The notes under the pieces are model-generated. The model did not search any database. It had not been told where the DNA came from and saw only the letters and a program-made list of their open reading frames with translations. From Mytilus galloprovincialis (Eukaryota > Mollusca > Bivalvia > Mytilida > Mytilidae), in contig NC_134847.1 in assembly GCF_965363235.1 (NCBI RefSeq), positions 61,288,439-61,352,438 of the forward strand: 64,000 nt of DNA. Reading direction: 5' to 3'. Every line of letters starts with the position of its first letter. Within the stretch, counting starts at the first letter, position 1. This document shows positions 34,998 to 45,625 of this stretch, piece by piece. Both the position numbers and the translations under genes were made by a program.

Positions 34998-35896
34998 TAG
35001 CAGTTCCCAACAAAAGCTCGGTTATTAGACTTTTGACGATGTGAATTTAAGCATGGATGCAATTTGGGTACTCCTCATTACAGAATCATGGATAGTTTGG
35101 AGGTTGATTCAAACCCATTTTTTTTATGACTCAATATGGATTCAAAACTAAATTGGTGTACCTATACAATGAAGAAGGACAGGGCTACAAAATAAACACA
35201 GTAAGGACATTTTTTTCTTGATCATAAAAAAACGTAGGTGAAAAAACTGTCAAAATAGGTGCAATTTGGGTACTGTCACGTTAGGTCCGGTAAGGGCCAA
35301 TTTTGGCCTCAAATTTCAGATTTTGGACACTTTTTAAACACATAACTTGATTCAATTAGTTTATGTGAAAGATTTTAACTGAGTTACTCATTAAAAACGC
35401 TCCAAATCAAGCCAAAATATAAAAAATCTATCAAATGTGCCAAAAAATGTCACTTTTCAGAATGTTTTTGTCAAAATTGAAAATGGCCGCATCCGTGTTC
35501 ATCCTCAACCTTTATATATATTATGTATTATCATCAAATACAAGTTGCATTTCAATATTAAGAATGAACACAAATGCAGCCACATTCATTTAAGACGGAA
35601 ACCGTCTAAATTAATTTAACTAAATTTTCATGACCTACATTTTCATCGTCACAGGTTGAAAGGTACAAAATATGTCTAAAATGCTAAAATTGTGAAGATT
35701 TCAGTAATTTACCATGACTTTATGATGCTAATAGCCAATATATGTGCATTGTATTGTCAAAAACAGCCCAAATTTATGGAGCAGAAGCATTCTACTTTCC
35801 AGTAAATAACTAAAAGTTTACATTTTAACAATTTTGTAAAACTGCTATATTTTTGGACCAAACGGGGTCTTACTGAACCTACTCCTTTCATTTGCT

Positions 35897-36017
35897 TTAG
35901 TCTGATTATTATACCGTCTTGAAAGCTATTTTATTACTTTTGTTTGACACCTTACATCGACAAAGCAAAAAATAAAATAGACTTTCAAGACTTCACGTCA
36001 TAATTATTTGGACTAGT
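35897..36017. mobile_element. MITE, TATGACGTCTT palindromic family, copy 2
   Basis: TTAGTCTGATTATTATACCG at the left and CGTCATAATTATTTGGACTA at the right, the same arms and AGCAAAAAATAAAATAGACT inner segment as the copy at 9362. Confidence 0.68.
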
Positions 36018-36700
36018 CACTACATTTGCTTAAATATCAGTCAAGTGTCTAACTTGAGGAGGCACAAAAATTTCAGCAAAAAAATAAACATTTGTCTTTT
36101 TATTACAAGTCTTATTTATAACACTATTTGTTATTACCTTATAATATGGTACAAAAATCACCCAAAAAATCGATTTGATTTGGCCACAGATGACTTTTAA
36201 AATGTTTATATCATTGAAGAAGCTCCAAATTATCTCCCTTTGTTGCAAAAATGCCATTTTTGGGCATTGAAATTGAAATATCTTATTTAACTCATCAGTG
36301 ACCTATTATTATTGTTTTTTTTTCAAATAAGCTGTACATAAACTAAAAACTTGTAAAATTTAAGTGATTTCTGTAATTTTAATACTTCTTATTCTATTTC
36401 GATATTTCATCTATTTCTCCTATTAGTTTCACAGAAAAAAAGGACATTTACAAAAATGTATGCTTTTCTTGGAGGCAGATTGTGAGCTTAAATGAACGAT
36501 GACCCAAAATTTTATTTTTCTATTAATTATATGATGAAGTTTTTTTATAGAAAAATATAGCGAAATCCTATATTAAAAGAAAATTTGATGTATACCCGCG
36601 AGCCCCCTTAAATAAGTTATTAGAGAAAAATAACATGTGTTATAACAGATACTTTCATGAGTTGTCTGTTCTTTATTTCCTTATCTATATGTTTGTTATT

Positions 36701-37031
36701 TAAGAATTGAATGCTTCTTTTTGTAAATTTATTGGGGTGTAAAAGCGCTTCATTTTAAAAATGTGCGCACGGTCAACGCTTTCACAACCCTATAAAGTTA
36801 CAAAAAGAAGCATTCAATACTTATAATTACATTTTTTAGCTATGATAATGAAAACACGAATGTTATATATTTTTTTATTTAATTCACCTGCGCACTTTAT
36901 TGTTGGACCACGTGTTATCATGAATGAAAAGTTGTATTGAGCAATGCAACTGCTTACGGAAGAACACGTGATGTGCAGTTAACCAATCAGAATAAAGTAT
37001 TATAATGAAACATACATCTAATGTAATTATT
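36701..37031 (+). mobile_element. 290-bp dispersed element, copy 1, with foldback 5' end
   Basis: From AGCGCTTCATTTTAAAAATG (36744) to CATCTAATGTAATTATT (37031) it is nearly identical to 47341-47627. The first 130 bp form a hairpin (GAATGCTTCTTTTTGTAAAT against ACAAAAAGAAGCATTC), and the second half has inverted CACGTGTTATCATGA / AACACGTGATGTGCA segments. Confidence 0.7.
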
Positions 37032-37189
37032 AGTTAATATATCAAAATATATTTTTAGTGGACTCTTGGGATTTCTTGAAAATTTGCGCAGAAACTTTTT
37101 TTAATGCATAACATTCAGCTTGATGATAGATTTTCCAATTTACTTAGAACATTTTTGATCAACCATGGTTAATCTCTAATTATAAAAAA

Positions 37190-37262
37190 GAAGATGTGGT
37201 ATGATTGCCAATGAGACAACTGTCCACAAGAGACCAAAATGACACAGACATTAACAACTCTA
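37190..37262 (+). repeat. Dispersed family A, short copy
   Basis: AAGAAGATGTGGTATGATTG, CCAATGAGACAACTGTCCAC and AAATGACACAGACATTAACA; it runs directly into a family B copy at 37296. Confidence 0.8.
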
Positions 37263-37295
37263 AGCATGCTTTTGGGATACACTAAGTTGTAATAA

Positions 37296-37565
37296 CAAGG
37301 CTTGTCCCAAGTCAGGAGCCTTTGGCCTTTGTTAGTCTTGTATTATTCTTAATTTTAGTTTCCTGTGTATGATTTGGAGTTTAGTATGGCGTTCATTATC
37401 ACTGAACTAGTATATATATTTGTTTAGGGCCATCTGAAGGACGCCTCTGTGTGCGGGAATTTCTCGCTGCGTTGAAGACCTGTTGGTGACCATCTACTGT
37501 TGTTTGTTCTATGGTCGAGTTGTTGTCTCTTTGACACATACCCCATTTCCATTCTTAATTTTATT
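37296..37565 (+). repeat. Dispersed family B copy
   Basis: CTTGTCCCAAGTCAGGAGCC, GGCGTTCATTATCACTGAAC, GGGAATTTCTCGCTGCGTTG, GTTGTCTCTTTGACACATAC and CCATTTCCATTCTTAATTTT. Confidence 0.78.
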
Positions 37566-37794
37566 AGTTATTACAGACATGTAACTTATAAAATGAGACA
37601 CTTGGGAATTACTGGGAATCTTGCTCAGAACCTCATTACATGCTCTGATCATTATTTCTTACAGTGAACTGAAATATATTGTGATATATGTCTGAGAAAT
37701 GGCTTTAAAGAGATGTAGAAAAGCTGTAACAACACCCTTTACTTTGATTATTACAGGCATTTATATTTTCTGTAATAACATAGGTGTACTATAC

Positions 37795-37922
37795 ATGCTG
37801 AAGGACGGGTGTGGGAATTTCTCGCTGCATTGAAGACCTGTTGGTGACCTTCTGCTGTTGTCTTCTCTATGATGGGGTTGTTGTCTCTTTGACACATTCC
37901 CCATTTCCATTCTCAATTTTAT
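37795..37922 (+). repeat. Dispersed family B, 3' partial copy
   Basis: GGGAATTTCTCGCTGCATTG, GAAGACCTGTTGGTGACC, GTTGTCTCTTTGACACATTC and CCATTTCCATTCTCAATTTT: a second 3' part of the family B copy 300 bp earlier. The same terminal words recur at 39505-39541. Confidence 0.75.
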
Positions 37923-38941
37923 GATTCGCAAATTATAAACTGTTGAATATATATCTTTCTAAAGTTTAGTATAGATAAAGACAATTATTATACAAATAGA
38001 ACGTTAACTCGTATACAATTTAACAAAGTAAAGGATGTATATTGCCTCTTTGAAACATGTAACATACATGTACATATGTTATCACAGTTTTTTGATATTT
38101 TACCTCACAAATACAATGTATGTTATTTTTCTCTAATAACTTATTTAAGTTAGACCCTTGACTGTTTAATGTATTTTCATGATTATTGAAACACTTTGTT
38201 CATCTATTCTTTTAACCCTCCAGTAACTGATTATTAATCTCTCTTTTTTAATAAATACAAGTGTAGGCACATTAACATTAAAGATCGACGTGAAGCAAAT
38301 TCCTAGACATCACAATAATTGTTAATATATGATTGCAAGGGGAATATGGATAAAGAACTTAAACTGTTAAATTAAACAGACGATAAATAGGCAGGGAGGG
38401 GGTTCCAACCATATGTCCCCATTCAAATGCATTGATAGTCCAAAACTTAAACATGTTATATCATAGGTTTATATTAGCAACTTATTGGACAAGTTAAAAA
38501 ATCAGTGCAGATCAAACAGTTTTAAAAGAGTTATGCACCTTGGATACATTAATTATATGGACAATTGCATCATAAGTGCTTTCATGTTCAAAATTCTGCC
38601 CTGACTTTTATGAAACTTATATTATAGATTTATTTTTTCAAGAGCAAGTTCTGATCAAATATTTTTAATCATTGATGCCTCTTGGAACAATTAATTATAA
38701 CAAGAATCATATTGCATTTGCTCTGAAGTTTTTATTGCTAAGACATAATGTAAAATATCTATAAACTTTTTTGAGAACCAATATTTTTTTTTTAGTTATT
38801 GCCCTTGAAAGTACTTTGGATAGATGAAAAATGAGCAGCACAGGGGACATTGGAACTTTGTTCCTTGACTAATATGCATAAACATAATGTATGTTGAATA
38901 AATAATCTATTATGTGATTTTTTATATTTGAACTAAGGCTC

Positions 38942-39266
38942 ATGGACAAGGACTTGTCTTCATGCTCTGTGACACCAGTTTCAAGATGTGAAAACCATTT
39001 TGTAAGGAAAGAAGAAGATAGAAATAAAGAGATGGATAGATTGGACTCGATTTTCCAGTTGTCTGACTTGACGCTTAAAATTGGCAACAGAAAGCTTTAT
39101 GTTACTCAGGAAGAGTTTAAGCAGATATCAGTTGTTTTTGAGAAAATGTTAACCAGTGACTTTCAAGAGAAGAAAAAGAACGAAATAGTTTTCACTGGGA
39201 AGGATTATAAAAGTTTTGTCTTGTTCATACGTGTAGCACATCCAGGTATCCAGGATCCATTTGAGG
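38942..39266 (+). CDS. BTB-domain gene, coding exon 1
   Basis: Residues 1-108 plus one base: a charged N-terminus and the first half of the BTB core. The donor is GAG|GTAAAT. Reading past the donor gives only a few codons before a stop, which supports splicing here. Confidence 0.85.
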
Positions 39267-41594
39267 GTAAATAAAAACATTATTTAAATGATAAGTCACA
39301 TATTCACACTGATATATAGATAAAACAAAAATTCCACCCAGAAAAATGTAGAGATGCAATCAAGAAGTTGCTATATTTCCAATAACTACAGTTGCATTAG
39401 TTTGAATACAAATTTTAGGCAACATTTTAAATGTCTGCAATGAGATATGAGGTACATGTATAAGTTTTTGAGACAGCATCTCATCAACATAGAACCAGAT
39501 ATTTTACTCATTCCCTATTCCCATTTCCATTCTCAATTTTATTGAACACTGCTATTTTCTATACTGTACAGGGATCTCCATGGATGAAAATTGAATGATG
39601 GAGGAACTTTCACCATCATAAACCGTATCTACGCTGTACAGTGTAGCGCGATCGACATAAGGATAAGTGAATATGCTCATTCATTGCTTTTTTAAATCAT
39701 ATTTATTTAAATTTTCATTATAAATTCTGTATAGAAGTATATATTTTTTCAATAATTGCCGTTTGTAACCCTTCAAAGGACAAGCCCTCATGCCCCCTCC
39801 CTTTCCCTTAGTCGAGAATGACCAATAGCTATCACGAAGGTCCCCATGTAGTTTTCTTGCTATTTTTGGTAATTGTTATGGGGGTTAAAAATCATGTGGA
39901 GCTTATTTTTCACGGACACTGTCAAATTCAGAGGTCATGAACCCATTACCAGTATTGCTGGTTTGCAGCAACGACAAAACGAGTCGTACGGGTTATGTAA
40001 AAGGTTTAAAAGATTTGTAAAGCAAACGTTGTCAAATGGAAAAAATATTTAATGACTTTATCTAGCAATCGATGCTATGCAACATGCATCTTTCGAGTCT
40101 GAATAGAAACCAAACGCGGATGTATCAATTTGATTGTAAAACTACGAAATGAATTCGGAATTACGATACGATATTTCTTTACAGGAAATATTAAAAGTTT
40201 TTCACTTTTTAACTTTTAAAGTAATTCTATATTATTGTTACAATACAGCAGTACTCGAGTTAATTGCGATGAAATAATAATTACTGTTTTACGTCTTATT
40301 TGGTACTTCTTAAAAAGGGGGATGCTGATTGATTAAGTCAAAATAAAAGCACGTGGTCCACTTGTTAAACTTTGTAACTGGATTATTAATTTACTTATTT
40401 AATCTGAATTATCATAAGCATTTGCGGAAACTTAGTTAAATAATTCGACAAATTAATCGTCTATCTTCAGATAATATTCTCCTGTCTGGTTTGTAGATCT
40501 ACCTGAACAAGCTCAGGTACAAGTGATTAGCGATCTTAATCCAGATTTCCCTCAGGCGTTTGAACTGTATTGGATTATACTATAAAAAAGCCTGAGCGTT
40601 ATGCAATTACATGCATTTAATTATAATTTGCTAAAAAAATGGCGTCAGGCTATAAAAACAATCACAGTTTTGAATAATGGCGGAAGACAATTGAACGATG
40701 GCGCGAGTCATTTGCCAATGGCGCAAGACATTTGAACGATAGCGGGGCGACATCGTTAAACAGGCCATGGAGATCCCTGACTGTATTGCCATCTCTATGT
40801 TGCCCAGTATTTGGACAAGATGTTTTAATAGAGACTACTATTTAATATATAATAATAGTTCATATAAAAAATAAAAGGAGATGTGATATGCAATGATATG
40901 ATTGCCAATGAGACCATTATCCACCAGAGTTCAAATGATGGGGAAATACATTTTGTATTATGTGTCTTAAATTTATACATATTTGTTATAGGTAATAAAG
41001 TCTCACATGGCATTGATATTTCTTTGTTATAACAGATTCTGTATATATACATGATATACATTAAACATTAATCTATTCTTTAACACTTTTAAAAGACAAT
41101 ATTCTACCTTTTCTCACTAAATCCATGAAATAAGTACCATTTGAATAAAAATGAATCTCGGATAAATATTTGTTCTTAATTTATTTTTTTCTTAATTTTC
41201 AGAGGACACCATACACCAGATTTTGCCTCTGATTGATGAATACTTAGCAGAAGATGCCAGAATAAGGGCAGATTGGTATCTCACAAAGTTGGTGAAAAAG
41301 AAAAGTGACTCTATAACTTCAACGCAAATAGTCCAAAACATTATAGAAGCAGAAAAATACAAGTTACCTAAGTATCTCAATGCCTGCATGAATGTTGCAT
41401 GTCGAAAGGTATTTAACAAGTTATCACATGATGCTGACTTTGAACATATTTCACTGGAGACAAGATTCAAGATTAGCCTACATAGATGGAAACTTACAGA
41501 TGAATGCTACGACCAGGCAACCAAAGCGTACAGCATGAATCAGACAACAAAACAACTTGGGGAAGCTGTATATAATATGATCAAAAATAATTAA
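38942..41594 (+). CDS. BTB/POZ-domain protein, two coding exons
   Basis: Small protein with an N-terminal BTB/POZ fold, a protein-interaction domain often used as a cullin-3 adaptor or dimerisation unit; the specific partner is unknown. Coding exons 38942-39266 and 41203-41594 join in frame (phase 1, GAG|GTAAAT to TTTTCAG|AG) into 239 codons, 238 aa plus stop. Residues 1-35 are hydrophilic. The BTB core starts near residue 36 (SDLTLKIGNRKLYVTQEEF), then VFEKMLTSDFQE and EIVFTGKDYKSFVLFI. Exon 2 continues with the helical C-terminal half of the fold and BACK-like helices (LPLIDEYLAED, AEKYKLPKYLNACM). No MATH, kelch or ion-channel domain is present. An acceptor just before the ATG (CTAAG at 38933-38937) implies a 5' untranslated exon. 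The 1.9-kb intron holds a transposon-like insert (39569-40779). Confidence 0.85.
39569..40779. mobile_element. Non-autonomous DNA transposon-like element in the BTB intron
   Basis: Perfect 15-bp terminal inverted repeats, CAGGGATCTCCATGG at 39569 and its complement ending at 40779, flanked by a 6-bp direct repeat ACTGTA (39563-39568 and 40780-40785). The 1211-bp interior has no open frame of note. It contains subterminal repeats of an ATGGCGC-x-AGACATTTG type at about 40677-40750. The CAGGG terminus is reminiscent of hAT elements, but those normally make 8-bp target duplications, so the superfamily is unsettled. Confidence 0.75.
40873..40945 (+). repeat. Dispersed family A, short copy
   Basis: AAAAGGAGATGTGATATGC, ATGATTGCCAATGAGACC, ATCCACCAGAGTTCAAATGA. 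In the BTB intron, just after the 39569-40779 element. Confidence 0.7.
41203..41594 (+). CDS. BTB-domain gene, terminal exon 2
   Basis: Residues 109-238 and the TAA stop. The acceptor follows a long pyrimidine tract (TTTTTTTCTTAATTTTCAG). It encodes EDTIHQILPLIDEYL and further amphipathic helices ending YNMIKNN. An AATAAA hexamer lies at 41690-41695. Confidence 0.87.
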
Positions 41595-41689
41595 ACTTTT
41601 CTCATGCTTATATATTGCCTATCCCTAAAGAACAAATATTATGATTTTTATATATATGGTATGAGAATAGCCTAAACATTTTTAAAGAA

Positions 41690-41695
41690 AATAAA
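41690..41695 (+). promoter_or_regulatory. Putative polyadenylation signal of the BTB gene
   Basis: AATAAA 96 bases after the BTB stop codon; another hexamer occurs near 41933. Position fits a short 3' UTR, but chance occurrence is common in this base composition. Confidence 0.35.
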
Positions 41696-43836
41696 CAAAG
41701 GAGAGATTTTCTTCTCATTTTATAGATAGTTTAGACAAAAAGATTTAGATCTGTTTCGATTTCTTCATACAAAAAATAGGGTAGGTAGGTAGGTCAGTAT
41801 TTTCATTATTTTTTATTTTTTTGCAACATTATTTTGAGTTATGTGGTCTTGTTTTTTTTATGGTCTCAGTTGTCCCTGCCATAGCCAAATTGACCCCATT
41901 TTTAATAATTGATTATTTAGGTTTTTGTAAGAAATAAAATGGCAGGACAATGAACATGATGAACATTTGGATGTCTAAAATTGCTTTTGAGACAAGTTCA
42001 GTTAATCTTTTCGTTTACAATGGAAATAAAATGGCTTAGGGTCAATGATTTAAGGATTTCAAATCAGGGACCATTGGGTAACCCATGACAGACATATATG
42101 TTTTTTTTGGCCATATCATATATCAATATTTATCATCCATTATATAATCGTATCCATTTTAGTAGATACACTGAAGTTTTCTCATCTTTGTTAAAATTTG
42201 TTTATGTACATATATATAAGTCTTTGAACAACAACCTTTTCTTGAAGTTAAGTAATATTTAATACATGTAGCTATTTATAATATGTATACATTTGGGATA
42301 TCAAACATTAGATCTTTAAATGAAATCTTTCAGTTTTAAGGACAATATGTACATGATATAAATTTCTGAAATTCAGAATGCAGAAATTAATCCAATTAAC
42401 ATGATTAATACTAAAATGTAATTATTTCAAATTTAATTGTATTTATTGATCTGATAAGTTTTTCTTCAGTACGCTTTAACTTTCAGAGTATGACAGATAC
42501 AAAGTCTTCAATTTTTTTTATTCCAATTTTCAAACAAAAAATCAGATATATTTATTCAAACTTTGGAATCTTTCTTTTATTTCCTCATTCAGGATTAATG
42601 AATTGTTGTCTCATGTCCATGCTGGTGACTGTTTTGATTGCTATGATTAGTTTATGATTATTTTTTATTTTATTTGTTTTATATAAATAGTTTTGTTGTT
42701 GTGTTTATATGATTTCCTTTTAATGTACTTTTACTAAAATTCATTGAAAAGTTAAATAAAAACACAATATTACCTCAGACACGTTTTCATTTAATACATA
42801 TTAAGTTTTGTCTATTAAAGGTGTTTTTCATGTGAAATGGCTTTGTTTTTCATTTTCTTTTAAACACAGTTTTATATATTTACTTCAGACACATTTTCAA
42901 ATAAATAGTTTTGAATTGATGTTGAAAAATAATAAAATTATGTCGGGTATAATGCTTTTGTCTTGACATCAGTTTTTTATTGCAGTAATTATTTTTTTCT
43001 AATTTTAATGAAGGTTACCTTCATCAAGAATAGGGATGCGTTTTAGAAACAGAAAAATCTAATATGGTACACCATTATTTAAAAATGGGTACATGTAAAG
43101 ATATCCGATATAGGTTATGGAGTTTCTCATATTCATCTGGATCCGAATTTCGATAAACAGTAAAGTCTGAATAAATTTAATGAAGAGAAGCTTATATAGT
43201 ATGTCAATTGTATGTTGATTTCAACTCATCAAAAACTTAAGAGAAAAGATGAGCTGAATATTATATCAGAAATGAGAAATTAATTGTTTATGGCCATGGC
43301 AACTTTGATCTTGCTTACTAAAAGTTCTTCTGTTTGATTTAAAGTTATGTTCTTTAGCTGTGACCATGCTGGAGGGCAAACTGGTTTATGTTCTTATTTT
43401 ACTAACTAATTTGAAACATATTGTACCACCAAGTCTGGAGAAGAAATTTTACCAGACTGTAGAAATGAATTAAAAAGGCTTATGCAAATTAAAATTTTTC
43501 AGAAAACAAATGTTTAAAAACTGTAGCAGTCAACATAACAAACTAAAATTGGGGAAAGTTGTGCAGTTCATCTTTATTTAGGAGATACTTCAGGAATTTT
43601 GTCCTGTAACACTTAGAGAGATGCAGACTACATAAGTCAATGTAGATTGATAAGATCAAGTGCCTTAAGTAAAAACAAACAGCTGACATCAACCAAAATG
43701 TGCATTGAATACAAAACAAAAGAGAACTAAATCATGAATAAAGGGAATTAAGAAATGTCTAAGCAATATCATGAAAGAATATAGTTTTAGTCTCTGTAAC
43801 CAGGATAAATTTGTAATCTAGTAATTTATTTGGTAA

Positions 43837-43884
43837 GTAAATTCCATATTGGGCTTGGAGTTATGCTATTACCCAATATGGAAT
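43837..43884. repeat. Hairpin, 14-bp perfect arms
   Basis: AATTCCATATTGGG and CCCAATATGGAATT separated by about 17-20 bases. Similar words (TATATGGAATTCACTGACCC) recur near 44173, so this may be part of a diverged repeat. Confidence 0.65.
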
Positions 43885-44389
43885 TGACTGACTCCATATG
43901 TATCATATTATGTCACTAGCATACTATTGTAACATATGTGACTTTTAGAAGAGAAGCCTATCAAAGTGGTCAAGTTTTGAATATGCAGAACCTACTTACA
44001 TTGGCCTGTATAGAAACAATAACAACTTATTAGCTTTTAATGTGTATTTTCTACATCTATTTGAATCGTGCATCATCAATTTCTTCGTCTGTATAAGCCT
44101 TTCTTTATTTTCCTCAACATTGTGTTTTCACTAAGGGACACAACATTGCACTATCACCCTAGATAATCCTATATGGAATTCACTGACCCCATACATATCG
44201 TATTGGGTCACTATCGAATTTTGTATCTAATAGTATTTGATTTCCTTTATTACTAATACATGAAATGAAAAATTGATGTCTATCCAAAACTTCGCACCCC
44301 ATTAAAAGATAAAATTTTCATTTTTATTAAAATAAAAATTTTATTTTCATTTTTATTATTAAATATTTTTCTTATCCCAGCAGTAGATA

Positions 44390-44560
44390 ACCTTAACCGT
44401 ATTTGGCGCAGTATTTTGGAATTTCGGTGCTCAATGCTTTTCAACTTTTTACTTGTTCGGCTTTGAAACTATTTTGATTTTGTTGACGAAATGCGCGTCT
44501 GGCGTATCAAATTATAAGCCTGGTACCTTTGATAACTATTCACAAGAATTTTACTTTACG
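44390..44560 (-). repeat. Dispersed family C, inverted copy
   Basis: GTATTTGGCGCAGTATTTTG, GTGCTCAATGCTTTTCAACT, GACGAAATGCGCGTCTGGCG and GCCTGGTACCTTTGATAACT are the complement of the family order. Confidence 0.7.
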
Positions 44561-45571
44561 TGATTTGTATGACACATCTGAAGCATCAATGTTATACCTC
44601 GAAAGCAAGTAATATAAAGGCGCTTTAGATATATAGTATTTCTTTTTCCCACATTTAAATAGGAAATCAAACAAAAAGCAGAATAATTCCAAAGTACTTT
44701 ACTGTCACAGAACAGTTGTGATACCTAAAATGTATTACTCATTTAAGTATAAAACTGTTACTTTCAGTTTAAACTTCAAATTCGAAAATTACTATGAAAT
44801 TATGGTTTTGAAATAAAGTACCATAAAATTTTACAAAGTACCAACAAGTGCTACATTATTTAAGTACGTTTTCAGTACTTCAAATGTATACAAAAGTGAA
44901 CATGCAAATGTAGCTGTGGATCACCTGATAATAATAAATCGTGACACAAAATGATTAGAACAAAGCTATCCTGACATTCAATGCCATATTTTCCAAATCG
45001 GTTAGTTTTGATTATTAAAGATTACATTTTGCGTCATATGAATTGAATGTCTAGAAAACAATTGTAAAGGAATAATGCAAGTCGGTAAGTTTTTGTTTAT
45101 TAAAGACCAAACCTTTGTGAAGGAAACATCTTTAAAAAACGCGAAGAAGATACTTTAATAATGAAAAAAAGTTCCTTTCACGTAAGGTTGCTTAAGTTCA
45201 GAATGTCTCTAATTTCATTTCTTTACTACACACAGCATCATAACCATCTAATGACTTATTGGATTTTATGCCTTACGAATATATCATGTTCTTAAAGAAG
45301 TAAGACATATAGCTTTCAACTTTTATGGTTTACTGTTTCAAGGGTTAGGTATTGAACATCTTCACTGAGAAAAATTGGTTTCATAACCGTTAAGTTGTTA
45401 ACTGCAATACATATCAAAAAGACGAAGTATGCGTTACTAAGTTTTTATGCATTTACAAAACTCGTTGCAAAAAATTACTAAAATACTGATCTCAAAACGA
45501 AAAGTCCCTAATTATCAAATGGCAAAATCAAAAGCTCAAACATCAAACGAATTGATAACAACTGCATCTTG

Positions 45572-45625
45572 ATGTCCAAAAAGTTATATATCTTATTTTT
45601 GAGCCTGTTGTTTATTTCTTGCATG
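45572..45625 (+). CDS. Three-finger/EGF gene, tentative signal-peptide exon
   Basis: ATG followed by a hydrophobic run (MSKKLYILFLSLLFISCM), a textbook signal-peptide start, ending at a weak donor ATG|GTATCA (phase 0). Joined to the 16-base exon at 47700 it gives a cleavage region ...AVTCSA before LTCFNC, where Ly6 mature proteins normally begin. The gene link is inference: the donor is weak and there are 2 kb of intron on either side. Confidence 0.5.

Larger units (their letters stand above)
33261..35283. mobile_element. Foldback-type element with terminal inverted repeats and inverted satellites
   Basis: The left end (33261-33286, TAACGTAAGGGTACCCAAAT...) and right end (35259-35283) are inverted copies containing GTACCCAAATTGCACC. 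A second GTACCCAAATTGCACC copy follows at the left, and an inverted GCAATTTGGGTACTCC lies at about 35060. Internally a 14-bp satellite TGCATGTTGCGTGT (33646-33700) is matched by its reverse complement (34936-34997). No coding capacity was seen. Confidence 0.6.
29902..38937. other. Gene-free stretch between the 39-bp array and the BTB gene
   Basis: I see no convincing coding exon. It holds the family A copy at 30940, the T/A tract hairpin, the 33261-35283 foldback element, dispersed repeat DNA from 35284 (GGTCCGGTAAGGGCC onward), the MITE at 35897, the 290-bp element at 36701 and the A/B repeats at 37190-37922. A 5' untranslated BTB exon may be hidden in its right part. Confidence 0.6.
41696..45571. 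other. Intergenic, BTB gene to three-finger gene
   Basis: AT-rich, no coding exon recognised. It contains the hairpin at 43837, the inverted family C copy at 44390 and a short family E piece at 45480. The promoter of the three-finger gene should lie at its right end if the signal exon at 45572 is correct. Confidence 0.55.

Noticed and set aside
34810..35044. Cys-rich frame CCMLRVACCVLHVACC and its antisense partner
   Set aside because: Translation of the ACACGCAACATGCA satellite, not a cysteine-rich toxin or peptide gene.
40825..41061. 78-aa minus-strand frame in the BTB intron
   Set aside because: Overlaps a dispersed-repeat copy and has no recognisable domain.
41192..41470. 92-aa minus-strand frame
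   Set aside because: Antisense shadow of BTB exon 2.
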